Source of the DNA: an uncultured Spirochaetaceae bacterium
GTDB taxonomy: Bacteria; Spirochaetota; Spirochaetia; Sphaerochaetales; Sphaerochaetaceae
Reading direction: 5' to 3'
NCBI GenBank assembly: GCA_944392975.1
Contig: CALXYN010000008.1
Location: forward strand, 1 to 57,363
Length of the DNA stretch: 57,363 bases
Below the pieces are notes generated by a model. That model was not told the DNA's origin. It searched no databases and saw only the letters and a program-made list of their open reading frames with translations. Made by a program: the position numbers and the translations under genes. The stretch's first letter is position 1. The number at the start of each line of letters is the position of its first letter. This document shows positions 33,007-41,749 of this stretch, piece after piece.

Positions 33007-34498
33007 TTGGGTAATTACAATAATTCCTTTTATCACAATTCTAATAATGTGCATGCTTTTTTTCGTTTTCCCTTTGGAATCTAACGTAATAATAAGTCAA
33101 GTCCGTTTTTTTCTTGGAGATACAATGGGTTCATATTATCTATTAATCGGACTGAGTATTTTTCTATTTTCTCTATTTCTTGCATTTTCAAAATATGGGA
33201 GCATTATACTTGGAAAACAAAATGATAGACCCAAGTATTCATTTTTCACTTGGGGTGCAATGATGTTCACAGCAGGCTTAGCCGCAGACATCCTTTTCTA
33301 TTCATTTTCTGAGTGGATTCTTTATGCAACAGATAAACATATAGAAAAACTCGGGGGATTCGAATCTTGGGCAAGCGTATTTCCATTATTTCACTGGAGC
33401 TTTATTCCCTGGGGGTTTTATCTCGTACTAGCAGTAGCCTTTGGATTCATGATGCATGTGAGAAAAAGCGATAAACAAAAATTCTCTGAAGCTTGCCGAC
33501 CTTTATTAGGTAAATATACAGACAAATTACCTGGTAGAATAATCGATCTTCTAGCTGTATTTGCATTGATAGCTGGAACAGCAACTACATTCAGTTTGGC
33601 TACACCACTGATGGCAAATGTAATAAATGTATTATTTAATACGTCTATTAATAGAAATTTGCTCACTATTATCATTTTGCTAATAACTTGCATTGTATAT
33701 ACATACTCATTACTTCATGGTTTTAAAGGAATAAGTCTGCTCGCAAAAGGATGCGTATATATTTTTCTCATTCTTCTTCTATATGTTTTTTTCCTTGGTG
33801 GTGAAACCAAATTTATATTTGAAATGGGAATAGAATCACTAGGAAGAATGCTTTCTAATTTTATTGAACTATCAACATTTACTGATCCGTATCGGGAAAC
33901 TCTATTCCCTCAGAACTGGACATTATTCTATTGGGCATACTGGATGGTTTGGTCAGTTGCCGCCCCTTTCTTCATAGGTCAAATCTCAGAGGGAAGAACA
34001 ATCAAACAAACAATTTTAGGAGGATACGGATTCGGAGTAGGATCTACAATATTGAGCTTTGTGATTTTAGGTAACTATCCTTTAAAAAAACAGATTGATG
34101 GTACAGCCGACTTTATTTCTTCCTATCTAAAGGATGGGGATCTTTATAATACTATAATAGAAATTATAAAAACGCTTCCTGCAGCAGAAATAGTCCTCAT
34201 AATGCTTTTGCTAGCAATGATTGCCTTTTATGCTACTTCATTTGATTCAATAGCACTTATTGCTTCATACTACAGTTATAGAACTATACCATCAGGAAAA
34301 ATCCCCAATAAAATAATTGAATTTATGTGGTGCATATTGTTAATTCTACTTCCAATTGCGTTGGTTTTTTCATCAAGCTCGATGAACAATCTACAATCAG
34401 TAAGTATTATTGCGGCATTTCCACTAGGAATAGTAATTATTCTTATTGCAATAAGCCTGATAAAAGAACTGCAGCAGTTCAGTTGCAAAGACAACTAA
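32981..34498 (+). CDS. BCCT-family choline/betaine transporter
   Basis: This 505-residue, roughly 12-helix transporter is of the betaine/choline/carnitine family. The diagnostic helix-8 block WTLFYWAYWMVWSVAAPFF is present with GQISEGRTIK after it. The tryptophan-rich opening of that block forms the substrate cage in the family. The start at 32981 has GGAG 7 bases upstream and overlaps licC by 26 bases, so it is firmly part of the licA-licC operon. It takes the place held by the small LicB permease in Haemophilus and pneumococcal lic loci. Choline as substrate is inferred from this context. Confidence 0.88.
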   Translation: MKDTTMKIDWVITIIPFITILIMCMLFFVFPLESNVIISQVRFFLGDTMGSYYLLIGLSIFLFSLFLAFSKYGSIILGKQNDRPKYSFFTWGAMMFTAGLAADILFYSFSEWILYATDKHIEKLGGFESWASVFPLFHWSFIPWGFYLVLAVAFGFMMHVRKSDKQKFSEACRPLLGKYTDKLPGRIIDLLAVFALIAGTATTFSLATPLMANVINVLFNTSINRNLLTIIILLITCIVYTYSLLHGFKGISLLAKGCVYIFLILLLYVFFLGGETKFIFEMGIESLGRMLSNFIELSTFTDPYRETLFPQNWTLFYWAYWMVWSVAAPFFIGQISEGRTIKQTILGGYGFGVGSTILSFVILGNYPLKKQIDGTADFISSYLKDGDLYNTIIEIIKTLPAAEIVLIMLLLAMIAFYATSFDSIALIASYYSYRTIPSGKIPNKIIEFMWCILLILLPIALVFSSSSMNNLQSVSIIAAFPLGIVIILIAISLIKELQQFSCKDN

Positions 34499-35310
34499 AT
34501 CCATCTGGTTTCCACGTCATGCACCATACGCTTTTCTGGCGGGGGTAATTGCATATAATTCTCCCCATAAGCTCGTAGTAAATAATCTTTCCAATCTCTA
34601 GGAGCATAGAAAAACGTATCTTCAAATATAACAGTTTGTGGATTATCAAAATCCTCTTTCTTCAAATATACAAAATGCTTATTTCTTTCTTCCACATCTG
34701 CAACGAACTCAGACTTATCAAAAGACGTTTTTCGAAGAATCCGATCAATCAATTCATTACGTTTTTTTGCATGTGGAAAAATAAAACAACACAAATTTCC
34801 TAAAATATTGAGAAAATTTTTCTTATTTCTGATTGCGTAAATATCTGCAATCTGAATCGTTTTATTAATATAAAGTCTGAATCTTCTAATAAGAGATAAT
34901 GGCGAAATACCAGGGATTCCATCGTATGGAAAAATATCAATCCAAACACCCATTCGTTTCGGTTGATTCCGTATGTATGATGGTTTTACGATTGTCCTAT
35001 CGTCACATATACGTATGATTTGATAATGATAATTGTCATCTGTTGTATAATGAAGGTGATAAAAATGCTCTCCTATCTTTTCACCAGAATTAAGCATGAA
35101 TAACAATCGATCATAATCAGGACGAGGTATCCCTATATCCATATCATTATCCCAAGGAATGAACCCCTTATGCCTTATGGCTCCAAGGAGAGTTCCATAA
35201 ACCATCACATAACGAATATTGTTATCAACAAGAAATGAATGAAGAACCTTCATCATTTCCAACATTATACTTTGTTGTTCTGTAATTGATAGAATTTTAG
35301 AACTATTCAT
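34495..35310 (-). CDS. licD: LicD-family phosphotransferase (2)
   Basis: This 271-residue LicD protein shows VYGTLLGAIRHKGFIPWDND and MDIGIPRPDYD, a family variant with DND in place of DDD. Downstream blocks are WIDIFPYDGIPG and AYGENYMQLPPPE. I start it at ATG 35310, which has GGAGG 5 bases upstream; an in-frame ATG at 35334 lies inside the preceding gene and lacks a ribosome site. It is the more distant of the three LicD paralogues. It converges on the BCCT gene with a 4-base overlap and is read with the LicD at 35303. It probably uses CDP-choline made by the neighbouring LicA/LicC. Confidence 0.87.
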   Translation of the reverse strand: MNSSKILSITEQQSIMLEMMKVLHSFLVDNNIRYVMVYGTLLGAIRHKGFIPWDNDMDIGIPRPDYDRLLFMLNSGEKIGEHFYHLHYTTDDNYHYQIIRICDDRTIVKPSYIRNQPKRMGVWIDIFPYDGIPGISPLSLIRRFRLYINKTIQIADIYAIRNKKNFLNILGNLCCFIFPHAKKRNELIDRILRKTSFDKSEFVADVEERNKHFVYLKKEDFDNPQTVIFEDTFFYAPRDWKDYLLRAYGENYMQLPPPEKRMVHDVETRWI

Positions 35311-36205
35311 TTTTTCCTCCATGACCAAAATCAACCGCGGTAAAACAACATGTATAATCGCTTGTATCCTTTGGAGGAGTCATATAGTCTCCATAAAACT
35401 TTGTAAGTAGACTTTCAACTTTATTTGGAATGTTTACTTCTATACCTTCAAAAACACCTTTTCTAGGAGGATAAAAAGTAGCCACAGGAAAACATTCTTC
35501 ACTATACCTGTGTATACCAGAGGCAACAACATAAAAAGAAGACTCTTTTTTCTCTACCATCTTATCAAAATGATTAAGCCATTTCTCGAGAGGGATAATA
35601 CTCAAAATCTTCCCCCAGACATATTTTACATGCAAAGCTCTTCTTAATCGTTTACTGCATTTTCTTTCATAAGGTTTAAAGACATCGGAATAAATTTTTG
35701 AAAATAAAACAGAATATGCTAGACTACGATACACAAAATACCACGCTTCACAAATAGATCTATGAATTTTAGACTCAGGCGCATATTCAAGAGGAAACAC
35801 ATCAATAAATATCCCATAATTTGGACCAGGAGCCATTAAACTCCTCATAACAGTTCCTTTTTTTCTTATTTTCATAAAAGGAAGTCCTCCAACATTTGGA
35901 CAACCAGGAGCTTCTACGGAATATTTATCCTCATACACATGTTCAAATTTCTCTCGAAAAATTTTGTAATCCTTTTTGGGTAGAACAATATCAATATCAT
36001 CATCCCAAGGGATAAAACCATGATGCCTAATAACTCCCAAAGCAGAGCCTCCAGTGAGATAATATGTTAAATTTTGTTTTTCACAAAAATGAATAACGTC
36101 TTTCAACATTTCGACCTGGATTTTATGCATCTTCTGTATTTCTTCTTTTTTTAAAGGAATGAAGGCTTCCTTTATTTCTTTCCTGAATTCTTTCACTGCA
36201 TCCAT
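35303..36205 (-). CDS. licD: LicD-family phosphotransferase (3)
   Basis: This 300-residue LicD protein contains TYYLTGGSALGVIRHHGF, IPWDDDIDIVLPK, VFPLEYAPESK and FYGDYMTPP. It aligns along its length with the LicD at 28182 (shared HRxLxxxMxDVIxFCE-type N terminus, GLHNYKHELFPV versus GIHRYSEECFPV). It overlaps licD (2) by 8 bases and is the first gene of that pair. A -10-like TAAAAT lies about 18 bases upstream of the ATG, with no clear Shine-Dalgarno site. Two adjacent LicD enzymes may decorate different sugars of one glycan. Confidence 0.87.
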   Translation of the reverse strand: MDAVKEFRKEIKEAFIPLKKEEIQKMHKIQVEMLKDVIHFCEKQNLTYYLTGGSALGVIRHHGFIPWDDDIDIVLPKKDYKIFREKFEHVYEDKYSVEAPGCPNVGGLPFMKIRKKGTVMRSLMAPGPNYGIFIDVFPLEYAPESKIHRSICEAWYFVYRSLAYSVLFSKIYSDVFKPYERKCSKRLRRALHVKYVWGKILSIIPLEKWLNHFDKMVEKKESSFYVVASGIHRYSEECFPVATFYPPRKGVFEGIEVNIPNKVESLLTKFYGDYMTPPKDTSDYTCCFTAVDFGHGGKNE

Positions 36206-36244
36206 AGTCAGCCTACACTTGTAATTTTATCCATACGATGAGCT

Positions 36245-36272
36245 TTGTTGCCAACATCATATATGTTATATT
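36245..36272 (+). promoter_or_regulatory. Promoter upstream of the flippase gene
   Basis: TTGTTG (36245-36250), 16 bases and TATATT (36267-36272) form a promoter. It lies upstream of ATG 36298 but downstream of an in-frame ATG at 36238, so it favours the later start. Confidence 0.45.
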
Positions 36273-36297
36273 AAGATACCCTTGCAAGAATAGTGTA

Positions 36298-37905
36298 ATG
36301 GAAAAAAACTCAGACAAGAATCTAAATAGAATAAGGTATTCAAAACTGAATATCACAATAGCCCTTATCACATCTATTGCAATGGGATTCCTTAATTTTA
36401 TCGAAAGAACTGTTTTTAACAGATTCTTTATTGAAGACTATCTTGGGTTATTCAGTTTTTACAATAGTGTCATCGGAATTCTTGGTACTGTTGAACTGGG
36501 AATAACAAGTTCCATAGCCTTTGCCCTGTATGCACCACTTGAGTATAGAAACAAGGGACAGATCAGAGCAATCATGAGTTTTTTCAAAAAAGTTTATATA
36601 GCTATTGGTACTATAATTTTTTGTTCAGGACTAATTGTAATGCAGTTTTTCCCGTTGTTACTTAAAACAGAAGTTCCAATGCAGTGGGCAAAAATTTATT
36701 TTCTGTTTTTCCTGTTCAGAACGGCTTCAAACTATCTCTTTGGATATAAATCAATTCTTTTCACTGCTAATCAAGAAGAATATAAGACAACTCTCGTATC
36801 AAATATTTGTTGGTGCTTCTTATATTCCTTGGATATGGTAATAACAATAACTACTCAGAATTTTCTACTCTATTCAATCAGCATTTCAGTAGTAAACCTA
36901 ATTCGATTGATAATTATAAACATATTAGCTATCAAGGATTTCAAATGGATAAAAGGAGCCATAAAAGAGAAAATTAATCCTGCTGTCAAGACACATATCA
37001 TAAAAAATACGAAAGGTCTTATTGTAACAAGATTCGGGAATATGATTATCAGTGTTACAGATACTCTTCTAATAAGTATAATGGTAGGGACTGCAACACT
37101 CGGTCTTTATTCAAACTACACTATGATAACCTCCGGACTCACTACATTTGTAAATATTTTACCGAAATCAATTACAGCAAGTATCGGAAATGCAGGTGTT
37201 ACAGAAACAAGACGATCAATGTCAAAGAGTTTTAGCATTATGAATCTTGCTTCATTCTTTATCTATGGTTCAACAACTATTCTTCTTGTGAATATCCTAA
37301 ACCCTATTGTGTCTACGTTTTTTGGTTCCAACAGAACCTTTAATATGTTATCCGTTGTACTAATCTGTACTTCATTTTATTTGACATGTGCAAGAGAGAT
37401 TTTCTTTACATATAAATCATCTCTTGGATTGTATTGGGAAGATAGGAAACGTCCATTAATTGCCGGACTTGTAAATCTAATTACATCGGTAATATTCGGG
37501 AAATACATGGGTTTAAATGGCATTATATTAGGTACTATTTTCACAAATCTTTTTGTCAATCTGCTATTTGAACCGACTGTTATAATCCATAAAGGTTTCA
37601 GAAGTTCAGCTTTTTGGTTCTATATAACGATAATCGGAAGACTATTACTTGTATCAGGAATATCAATACTAACGCTTTTTATAAACAGCTTCATACATAT
37701 AAACGGAATTCTTGAGATTATAATAAAATTCATTACTACGCTGATTGTTCTGTTATTAACATTCTTGTTGATATACAGAAATAATCAAGATGCAAGAACA
37801 ATCCTATCGACCGTGAAAATCGCATTCATGGATAAAAGAAAGCTCAAGAAGCTGGAGAAAGAAAAAAACAAAGAAGAATCTTCTACTTCTTCAGATTATC
37901 AATAA
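36298..37905 (+). CDS. Wzx/MATE-type polysaccharide flippase
   Basis: This integral membrane protein of about 535 residues has 12-14 helices and belongs to the MOP superfamily. It would flip lipid-linked glycan units across the inner membrane. Helices start at SKLNITIALITSIAMGFLNF; the N-terminal FSFYNSVIGILGTVELGI and the mid-protein FGNMIISVTDTLLISIMVG blocks resemble oligosaccharide flippases. The last 35 residues are highly charged (KKLEKEKNKEE). I use ATG 36298 because a promoter ends 25 bases before it; the alternative ATG 36238 would add 20 residues. No Shine-Dalgarno is visible for either. The 3' end overlaps the convergent glycosyltransferase by 23 bases. Confidence 0.83.
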   Translation: MEKNSDKNLNRIRYSKLNITIALITSIAMGFLNFIERTVFNRFFIEDYLGLFSFYNSVIGILGTVELGITSSIAFALYAPLEYRNKGQIRAIMSFFKKVYIAIGTIIFCSGLIVMQFFPLLLKTEVPMQWAKIYFLFFLFRTASNYLFGYKSILFTANQEEYKTTLVSNICWCFLYSLDMVITITTQNFLLYSISISVVNLIRLIIINILAIKDFKWIKGAIKEKINPAVKTHIIKNTKGLIVTRFGNMIISVTDTLLISIMVGTATLGLYSNYTMITSGLTTFVNILPKSITASIGNAGVTETRRSMSKSFSIMNLASFFIYGSTTILLVNILNPIVSTFFGSNRTFNMLSVVLICTSFYLTCAREIFFTYKSSLGLYWEDRKRPLIAGLVNLITSVIFGKYMGLNGIILGTIFTNLFVNLLFEPTVIIHKGFRSSAFWFYITIIGRLLLVSGISILTLFINSFIHINGILEIIIKFITTLIVLLLTFLLIYRNNQDARTILSTVKIAFMDKRKLKKLEKEKNKEESSTSSDYQ

Positions 37906-39010
37906 TGATTGAAGCAACTTTTGAAGCGCTGAATTCAATTGGAAGTGCATTGAAACTTGCATCAAGTTTTATAAGCTTTTCGGGGTTCTGCACATAATCA
38001 CATACAATATCAACAGCTTTTTCTTTCTCATTAGCACAGTTCCATCCGATTTTGTATTTCTCAACATAATCAGCAGAAGGAATGACCGTGTATACAAGTT
38101 CAGTTATTAGGAACGGACGATGCATATACATTGCCTCTAGAATTGTATTTATTCCTGCCCTCCCCGCTACGATATCAGAAGCTGCCAGATAATCATTAAC
38201 ATCTGTTATAAAACCTCTGATATACACCTTCGTGTTCTGAGCCTTGCTTCTGGAAATGATACTATCAAGCTTCTCTGTCATTGACTTATTCATTCCGCCG
38301 ATTATAACAATCTGCATTGGCAGGTCTTTTTTCAGAAGTGAGTGCAGAAGGGCTAGAGAACCTATTCCTTCACCACCAAGATTCAATTGAAGCGTAAACA
38401 GGTTCTCATCCAGTTCGATTTTCTTTCTTGCTTCTTCTTTTGAAAGTACAGGAGAATCAGCAATTGACTGCTGCAAAGGAAACGGAACAATCTCGATACT
38501 TTCTGGATTCTGTCCCATAGCCATTACTCTTTCCGCTCCCTCTTCCGTGGAGATGAAGAATTTTCTGAGCTTATCGCAAACAGAAGCAACAGGCGCGTTG
38601 AAAACATCTGTAGCATAATAGAAAACCGGAATATCAATTTCCAGCTTTGAAAGCATTTCAGAAAGGATCGTACTTGCATATGGATGCGTTGCAAAAATGA
38701 AATCTGGCTTGAACTCATCCAGGTTTGCAGTAAGCATCCTCCAGCAATGCTTATTGGCAAAACGAATAGCCAATTCCATTCCATTCGAATCTGAATCATT
38801 GTGTTTTGAAAGATGCTGCTCAAGATTCGGGAATCTCAGCATCGTTCTCCAATAAGACTTATTCAGCCTTCCCATCCATTGGATATCAAGATAATCGAAG
38901 AACTCTTCAACCTCAACTTCGACCCCAATCTTTTTCAATTCCTCAGCAACAGCCTTGGCAGGGACATAATGCCCCTTGCCACCATCAACATATATGCAAA
39001 TCCCTTTCAT
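37883..39010 (-). CDS. GT28/MGDG-synthase-like glycosyltransferase, paralogue A
   Basis: This 375-residue GT-B glycosyltransferase resembles diacylglycerol glucosyl/galactosyltransferases (UgtP, MGDG synthase). The glycine-rich acceptor loop YVDGGKGHYVPAKAVAEEL is at residues ~6-24. The C-terminal donor domain has LNLGGEGIGSLALL, VIIGGMNKSM and AGRAGINTILEAMYMHRPFLI. Its paralogue at 45421 shares each block, with the same KGHYxPAKA opening and GGEGIG loop. The in-frame extension to 39064 is hydrophobic and lies before a run of eight As, so I start at 39010 by alignment with the paralogue. A glycolipid product is likely; the sugar is unknown. Confidence 0.82.
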   Translation of the reverse strand: MKGICIYVDGGKGHYVPAKAVAEELKKIGVEVEVEEFFDYLDIQWMGRLNKSYWRTMLRFPNLEQHLSKHNDSDSNGMELAIRFANKHCWRMLTANLDEFKPDFIFATHPYASTILSEMLSKLEIDIPVFYYATDVFNAPVASVCDKLRKFFISTEEGAERVMAMGQNPESIEIVPFPLQQSIADSPVLSKEEARKKIELDENLFTLQLNLGGEGIGSLALLHSLLKKDLPMQIVIIGGMNKSMTEKLDSIISRSKAQNTKVYIRGFITDVNDYLAASDIVAGRAGINTILEAMYMHRPFLITELVYTVIPSADYVEKYKIGWNCANEKEKAVDIVCDYVQNPEKLIKLDASFNALPIEFSASKVASIIIDNLKK

Positions 39011-39126
39011 TTTTTTTTGATTCCAGACACATATTAACACAACTGGGAAAAACAGCAAAATCATGGAATAAAATCGCCTCGAATATGGAGTTTTCTTGTA
39101 ACGATACCTTGAATATTCCGGCTTCC

Positions 39127-39155
39127 TTGCTTCAAAAAAACAATAACGATAAAAT
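39127..39155 (+). promoter_or_regulatory. RND transporter promoter, leaderless type
   Basis: TTGCTT (39127-39132), a 17-base spacer and TAAAAT (39150-39155) form a promoter. The -10 ends 8 bases before the ATG, with no Shine-Dalgarno sequence. Confidence 0.58.
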
Positions 39156-39163
39156 CACTATTT

Positions 39164-41659
39164 ATGAATCATAAGACATCGCATCCATTTGAGAGACTCA
39201 TGGCTTCAATAATGAAGCATTCTGTTATTGTCCTTATTGCTATCGGAATCATAACAATTTTCTTTGCTTTAGCAATACCACGACTACAGCTCGATGCAAA
39301 TGTCTTTTCATATGCAGCAGGGGCACCACCTTCGGAAATAGTTCCAACACCAGCAGAAGCTCCTGATGAACCTTTATATCTCAATGGTATCGGAACAATT
39401 GCCATCAAACCAGAAAAAGGCGAAGTAGTACCAATTCCAAGCAGGACAAACTCATTCTCCGAAGAAGAGTTTGAGAATCCAGGAGGATTTGAGCCTGTTG
39501 AGATGGTGGTAAATGAATTTAATGGCGATAAAACTGGCGGCAGATTCTCTGATGGCTATGTAATTATATTTTCATCAGAAAGGATGTTCGAGCCAGAGGT
39601 TCTTAATAAAATCTATGAAGTCCGGGATAATCTATCAAAGCGTTATGAAATAGGACAATGTCTGTCACCTTTTGACTATGTAACTGTTGAAAAGAGAGGC
39701 ACTAGACTTTCCATTGTTCCTATCGCTCCAGTGAAACAGGGAGAGACATGGACTGAAGAAGATGCAGAAATATTTTATGAAAGACTGATGAATGATGATG
39801 TCGCGAAAAACTATCTTTACACAGATGGCGGACATACAATAATGATTTATTACCGTGCAAGAGGCCTCAATGCGACATCAATTGCAGAACTTGATACAAT
39901 CGTAAATCCATTACGAGAATATGGCCGTGTAGCGCTAAATGGCGGAGGACTTATAAGCAATGCGGTAATGAATTATCTTAACAAGGACCTTATTACCCTG
40001 CTTGCGCTTTGCTTTGCAATCATGCTGGCCGTTTACTATTTCTCATTTCATTCCTTCAGAGCTATGCTTCTTCCTGCATCGCTCTCGATAATAGGCATAA
40101 TATGGACATTAGGAACAATGGCTCTGGCCGGTTATAAGCTGACAATCGTTACAGTACTTACACCCTGTCTTGTTCTGACACTTGGTTCATCCTATTCAAT
40201 CCATATGGTCAGTGAATACTTTGAAGCAATGGTAGAAAAAGACGGCAATAGACTTGCTTCCCATTTCACAAGAATATCAAAAACAATATTTTTTGCGATG
40301 GCCACAACTGTTGCAGGATTCTTATCCCTTCTCATATGCAGGACTCCTATGTTCAAAGAATTCGGAATTACGATCTCAATCGGAGTCTTCTACTGTGCAA
40401 TCCTTGCATTCACATATATTCCTGCAATGCTCTCAAAAATGAGACCTCCAAAACAGAAACAGATTAATACCGTTGAAAATGGCCTACTTACAAAAATAAT
40501 TGAAAAAATGTCCAATGGAATCACAAAGTACTGGTATATATTCCTTATTTTGTTACTGATCATCATCGTTGTTTTTGCTTTTGTTCGTGATGATATAGGG
40601 TTTGATTCCAATTATATGTCCTATTTCCCCGAAGATGATCCCATCGTTCAGGATTCAATCTATTTTGCAAAGACGCTGGGTGGTACCGATCCTTATTATC
40701 TGACAATCACAGCACCCAATAATGAGCCTGGATTCTTCTTAAAGAGCGAGAACCTGAAAGATGTTTATGCATATGAATGTGCAGTTCTGGCAGCAGATCC
40801 TGATATTGTCCAGTCTTTGTCATTCACACAATATGTCAGCTTCCTTAACAAGGTTTACAACGGGAAAACCGAAATTCCAAATAACAATGGACTCATTAAC
40901 CTGCTTTATAGGGTTCTGAATCAGATTGAAGGACAAATCGGTTCGAATGTACTTGATGTTCTGATTAACGAGGATGCTTCAGAGATTACACTCTCAATGA
41001 GAAATTACGATTACGTAGAACAGGATCTACAGACAACATCCAGCGCCAGGCGACTAGAGCAAACACTTGATTATTACCGTTATATGCTTCCTGAAGGAAC
41101 ATCGAGTGAAATTCACTGCGCAGCCTCAAGTGGAGTACGTGCAAGTGACATGATCATGGTTGATCAGAACAGATCAACAATACTTTCATATGTAATAACT
41201 TTTATACTTGCAGCTATTGCAGTTGCTTCAATCCGTTATGGAATCTCAACAGTTGTACCAGTTGCCGTAGGTGTGATGATAAATTACATCTTTATGTGGG
41301 GTGTAGGAATTCCTTTTGATATCGTAACTGTAGGTTTCTCATCCGTTGCCATTGGAACCGGTGTTGATGATGCAATACACTTTTTGCTTCGCTATCGATC
41401 AAAAAGGAAAACAAACCCAGAGCAATCCGTACCTGAGGCCCTTAGAGAAAACATAAGAGAAACAGGCCGCCCGATGTTCCTTACAACCATAAGTGTAGAT
41501 GCAGGTCTGCTTATGTTGCTATTTGCGTCATATACACCAATAAAGCTTTTCGGTGTACTTCTAAGTCTAGCACTTACCGCAGCAATGCTGGCTGCATTGT
41601 GCATATTGCCACCAGTATTGATATTTGCAGACAAGATACATTCAAAAATCCGTAAATGA
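39164..41659 (+). CDS. MMPL/RND-superfamily transporter
   Basis: This 831-residue inner-membrane protein is built as two RND half-repeats, each with one helix, a large periplasmic loop and about five helices (first ~20-440, second ~455-830). The equivalent fourth helices carry GSSYSIHMVSEYF in the first half and GTGVDDAIHFLLRYR in the second. The acidic proton-relay residues are present only in the second. This MMPL/HpnN-like subgroup moves lipids or other hydrophobic molecules between the membranes. It sits between two lipid-type glycosyltransferase genes, so glycolipid export is a reasonable inference. No membrane-fusion or TolC partner is adjacent. Confidence 0.85.
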   Translation: MNHKTSHPFERLMASIMKHSVIVLIAIGIITIFFALAIPRLQLDANVFSYAAGAPPSEIVPTPAEAPDEPLYLNGIGTIAIKPEKGEVVPIPSRTNSFSEEEFENPGGFEPVEMVVNEFNGDKTGGRFSDGYVIIFSSERMFEPEVLNKIYEVRDNLSKRYEIGQCLSPFDYVTVEKRGTRLSIVPIAPVKQGETWTEEDAEIFYERLMNDDVAKNYLYTDGGHTIMIYYRARGLNATSIAELDTIVNPLREYGRVALNGGGLISNAVMNYLNKDLITLLALCFAIMLAVYYFSFHSFRAMLLPASLSIIGIIWTLGTMALAGYKLTIVTVLTPCLVLTLGSSYSIHMVSEYFEAMVEKDGNRLASHFTRISKTIFFAMATTVAGFLSLLICRTPMFKEFGITISIGVFYCAILAFTYIPAMLSKMRPPKQKQINTVENGLLTKIIEKMSNGITKYWYIFLILLLIIIVVFAFVRDDIGFDSNYMSYFPEDDPIVQDSIYFAKTLGGTDPYYLTITAPNNEPGFFLKSENLKDVYAYECAVLAADPDIVQSLSFTQYVSFLNKVYNGKTEIPNNNGLINLLYRVLNQIEGQIGSNVLDVLINEDASEITLSMRNYDYVEQDLQTTSSARRLEQTLDYYRYMLPEGTSSEIHCAASSGVRASDMIMVDQNRSTILSYVITFILAAIAVASIRYGISTVVPVAVGVMINYIFMWGVGIPFDIVTVGFSSVAIGTGVDDAIHFLLRYRSKRKTNPEQSVPEALRENIRETGRPMFLTTISVDAGLLMLLFASYTPIKLFGVLLSLALTAAMLAALCILPPVLIFADKIHSKIRK

Positions 41660-41749
41660 TACAGCACAGAACCAACATTTTGTTGGATTAATGATTGCAG
41701 GTTTTGTTGTCTGCTGTTAGTATACCAATTGTTGCAAGCGGGTTGTGAA

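Noticed and set aside
31214-36205. CAAT-type tetranucleotide phase-variation repeats in the lic genes, as in Haemophilus
   Set aside because: I searched the 5' ends of licA and the licD genes by eye and saw no tetranucleotide tandem repeat.
39010-39018. Run of eight As just before the glycosyltransferase start at 39010, as a phase-variation tract
   Set aside because: The tract is short, lies before the start codon, and an extra A would give an upstream frame a stop codon rather than switch the gene; a single sequence cannot show variability.
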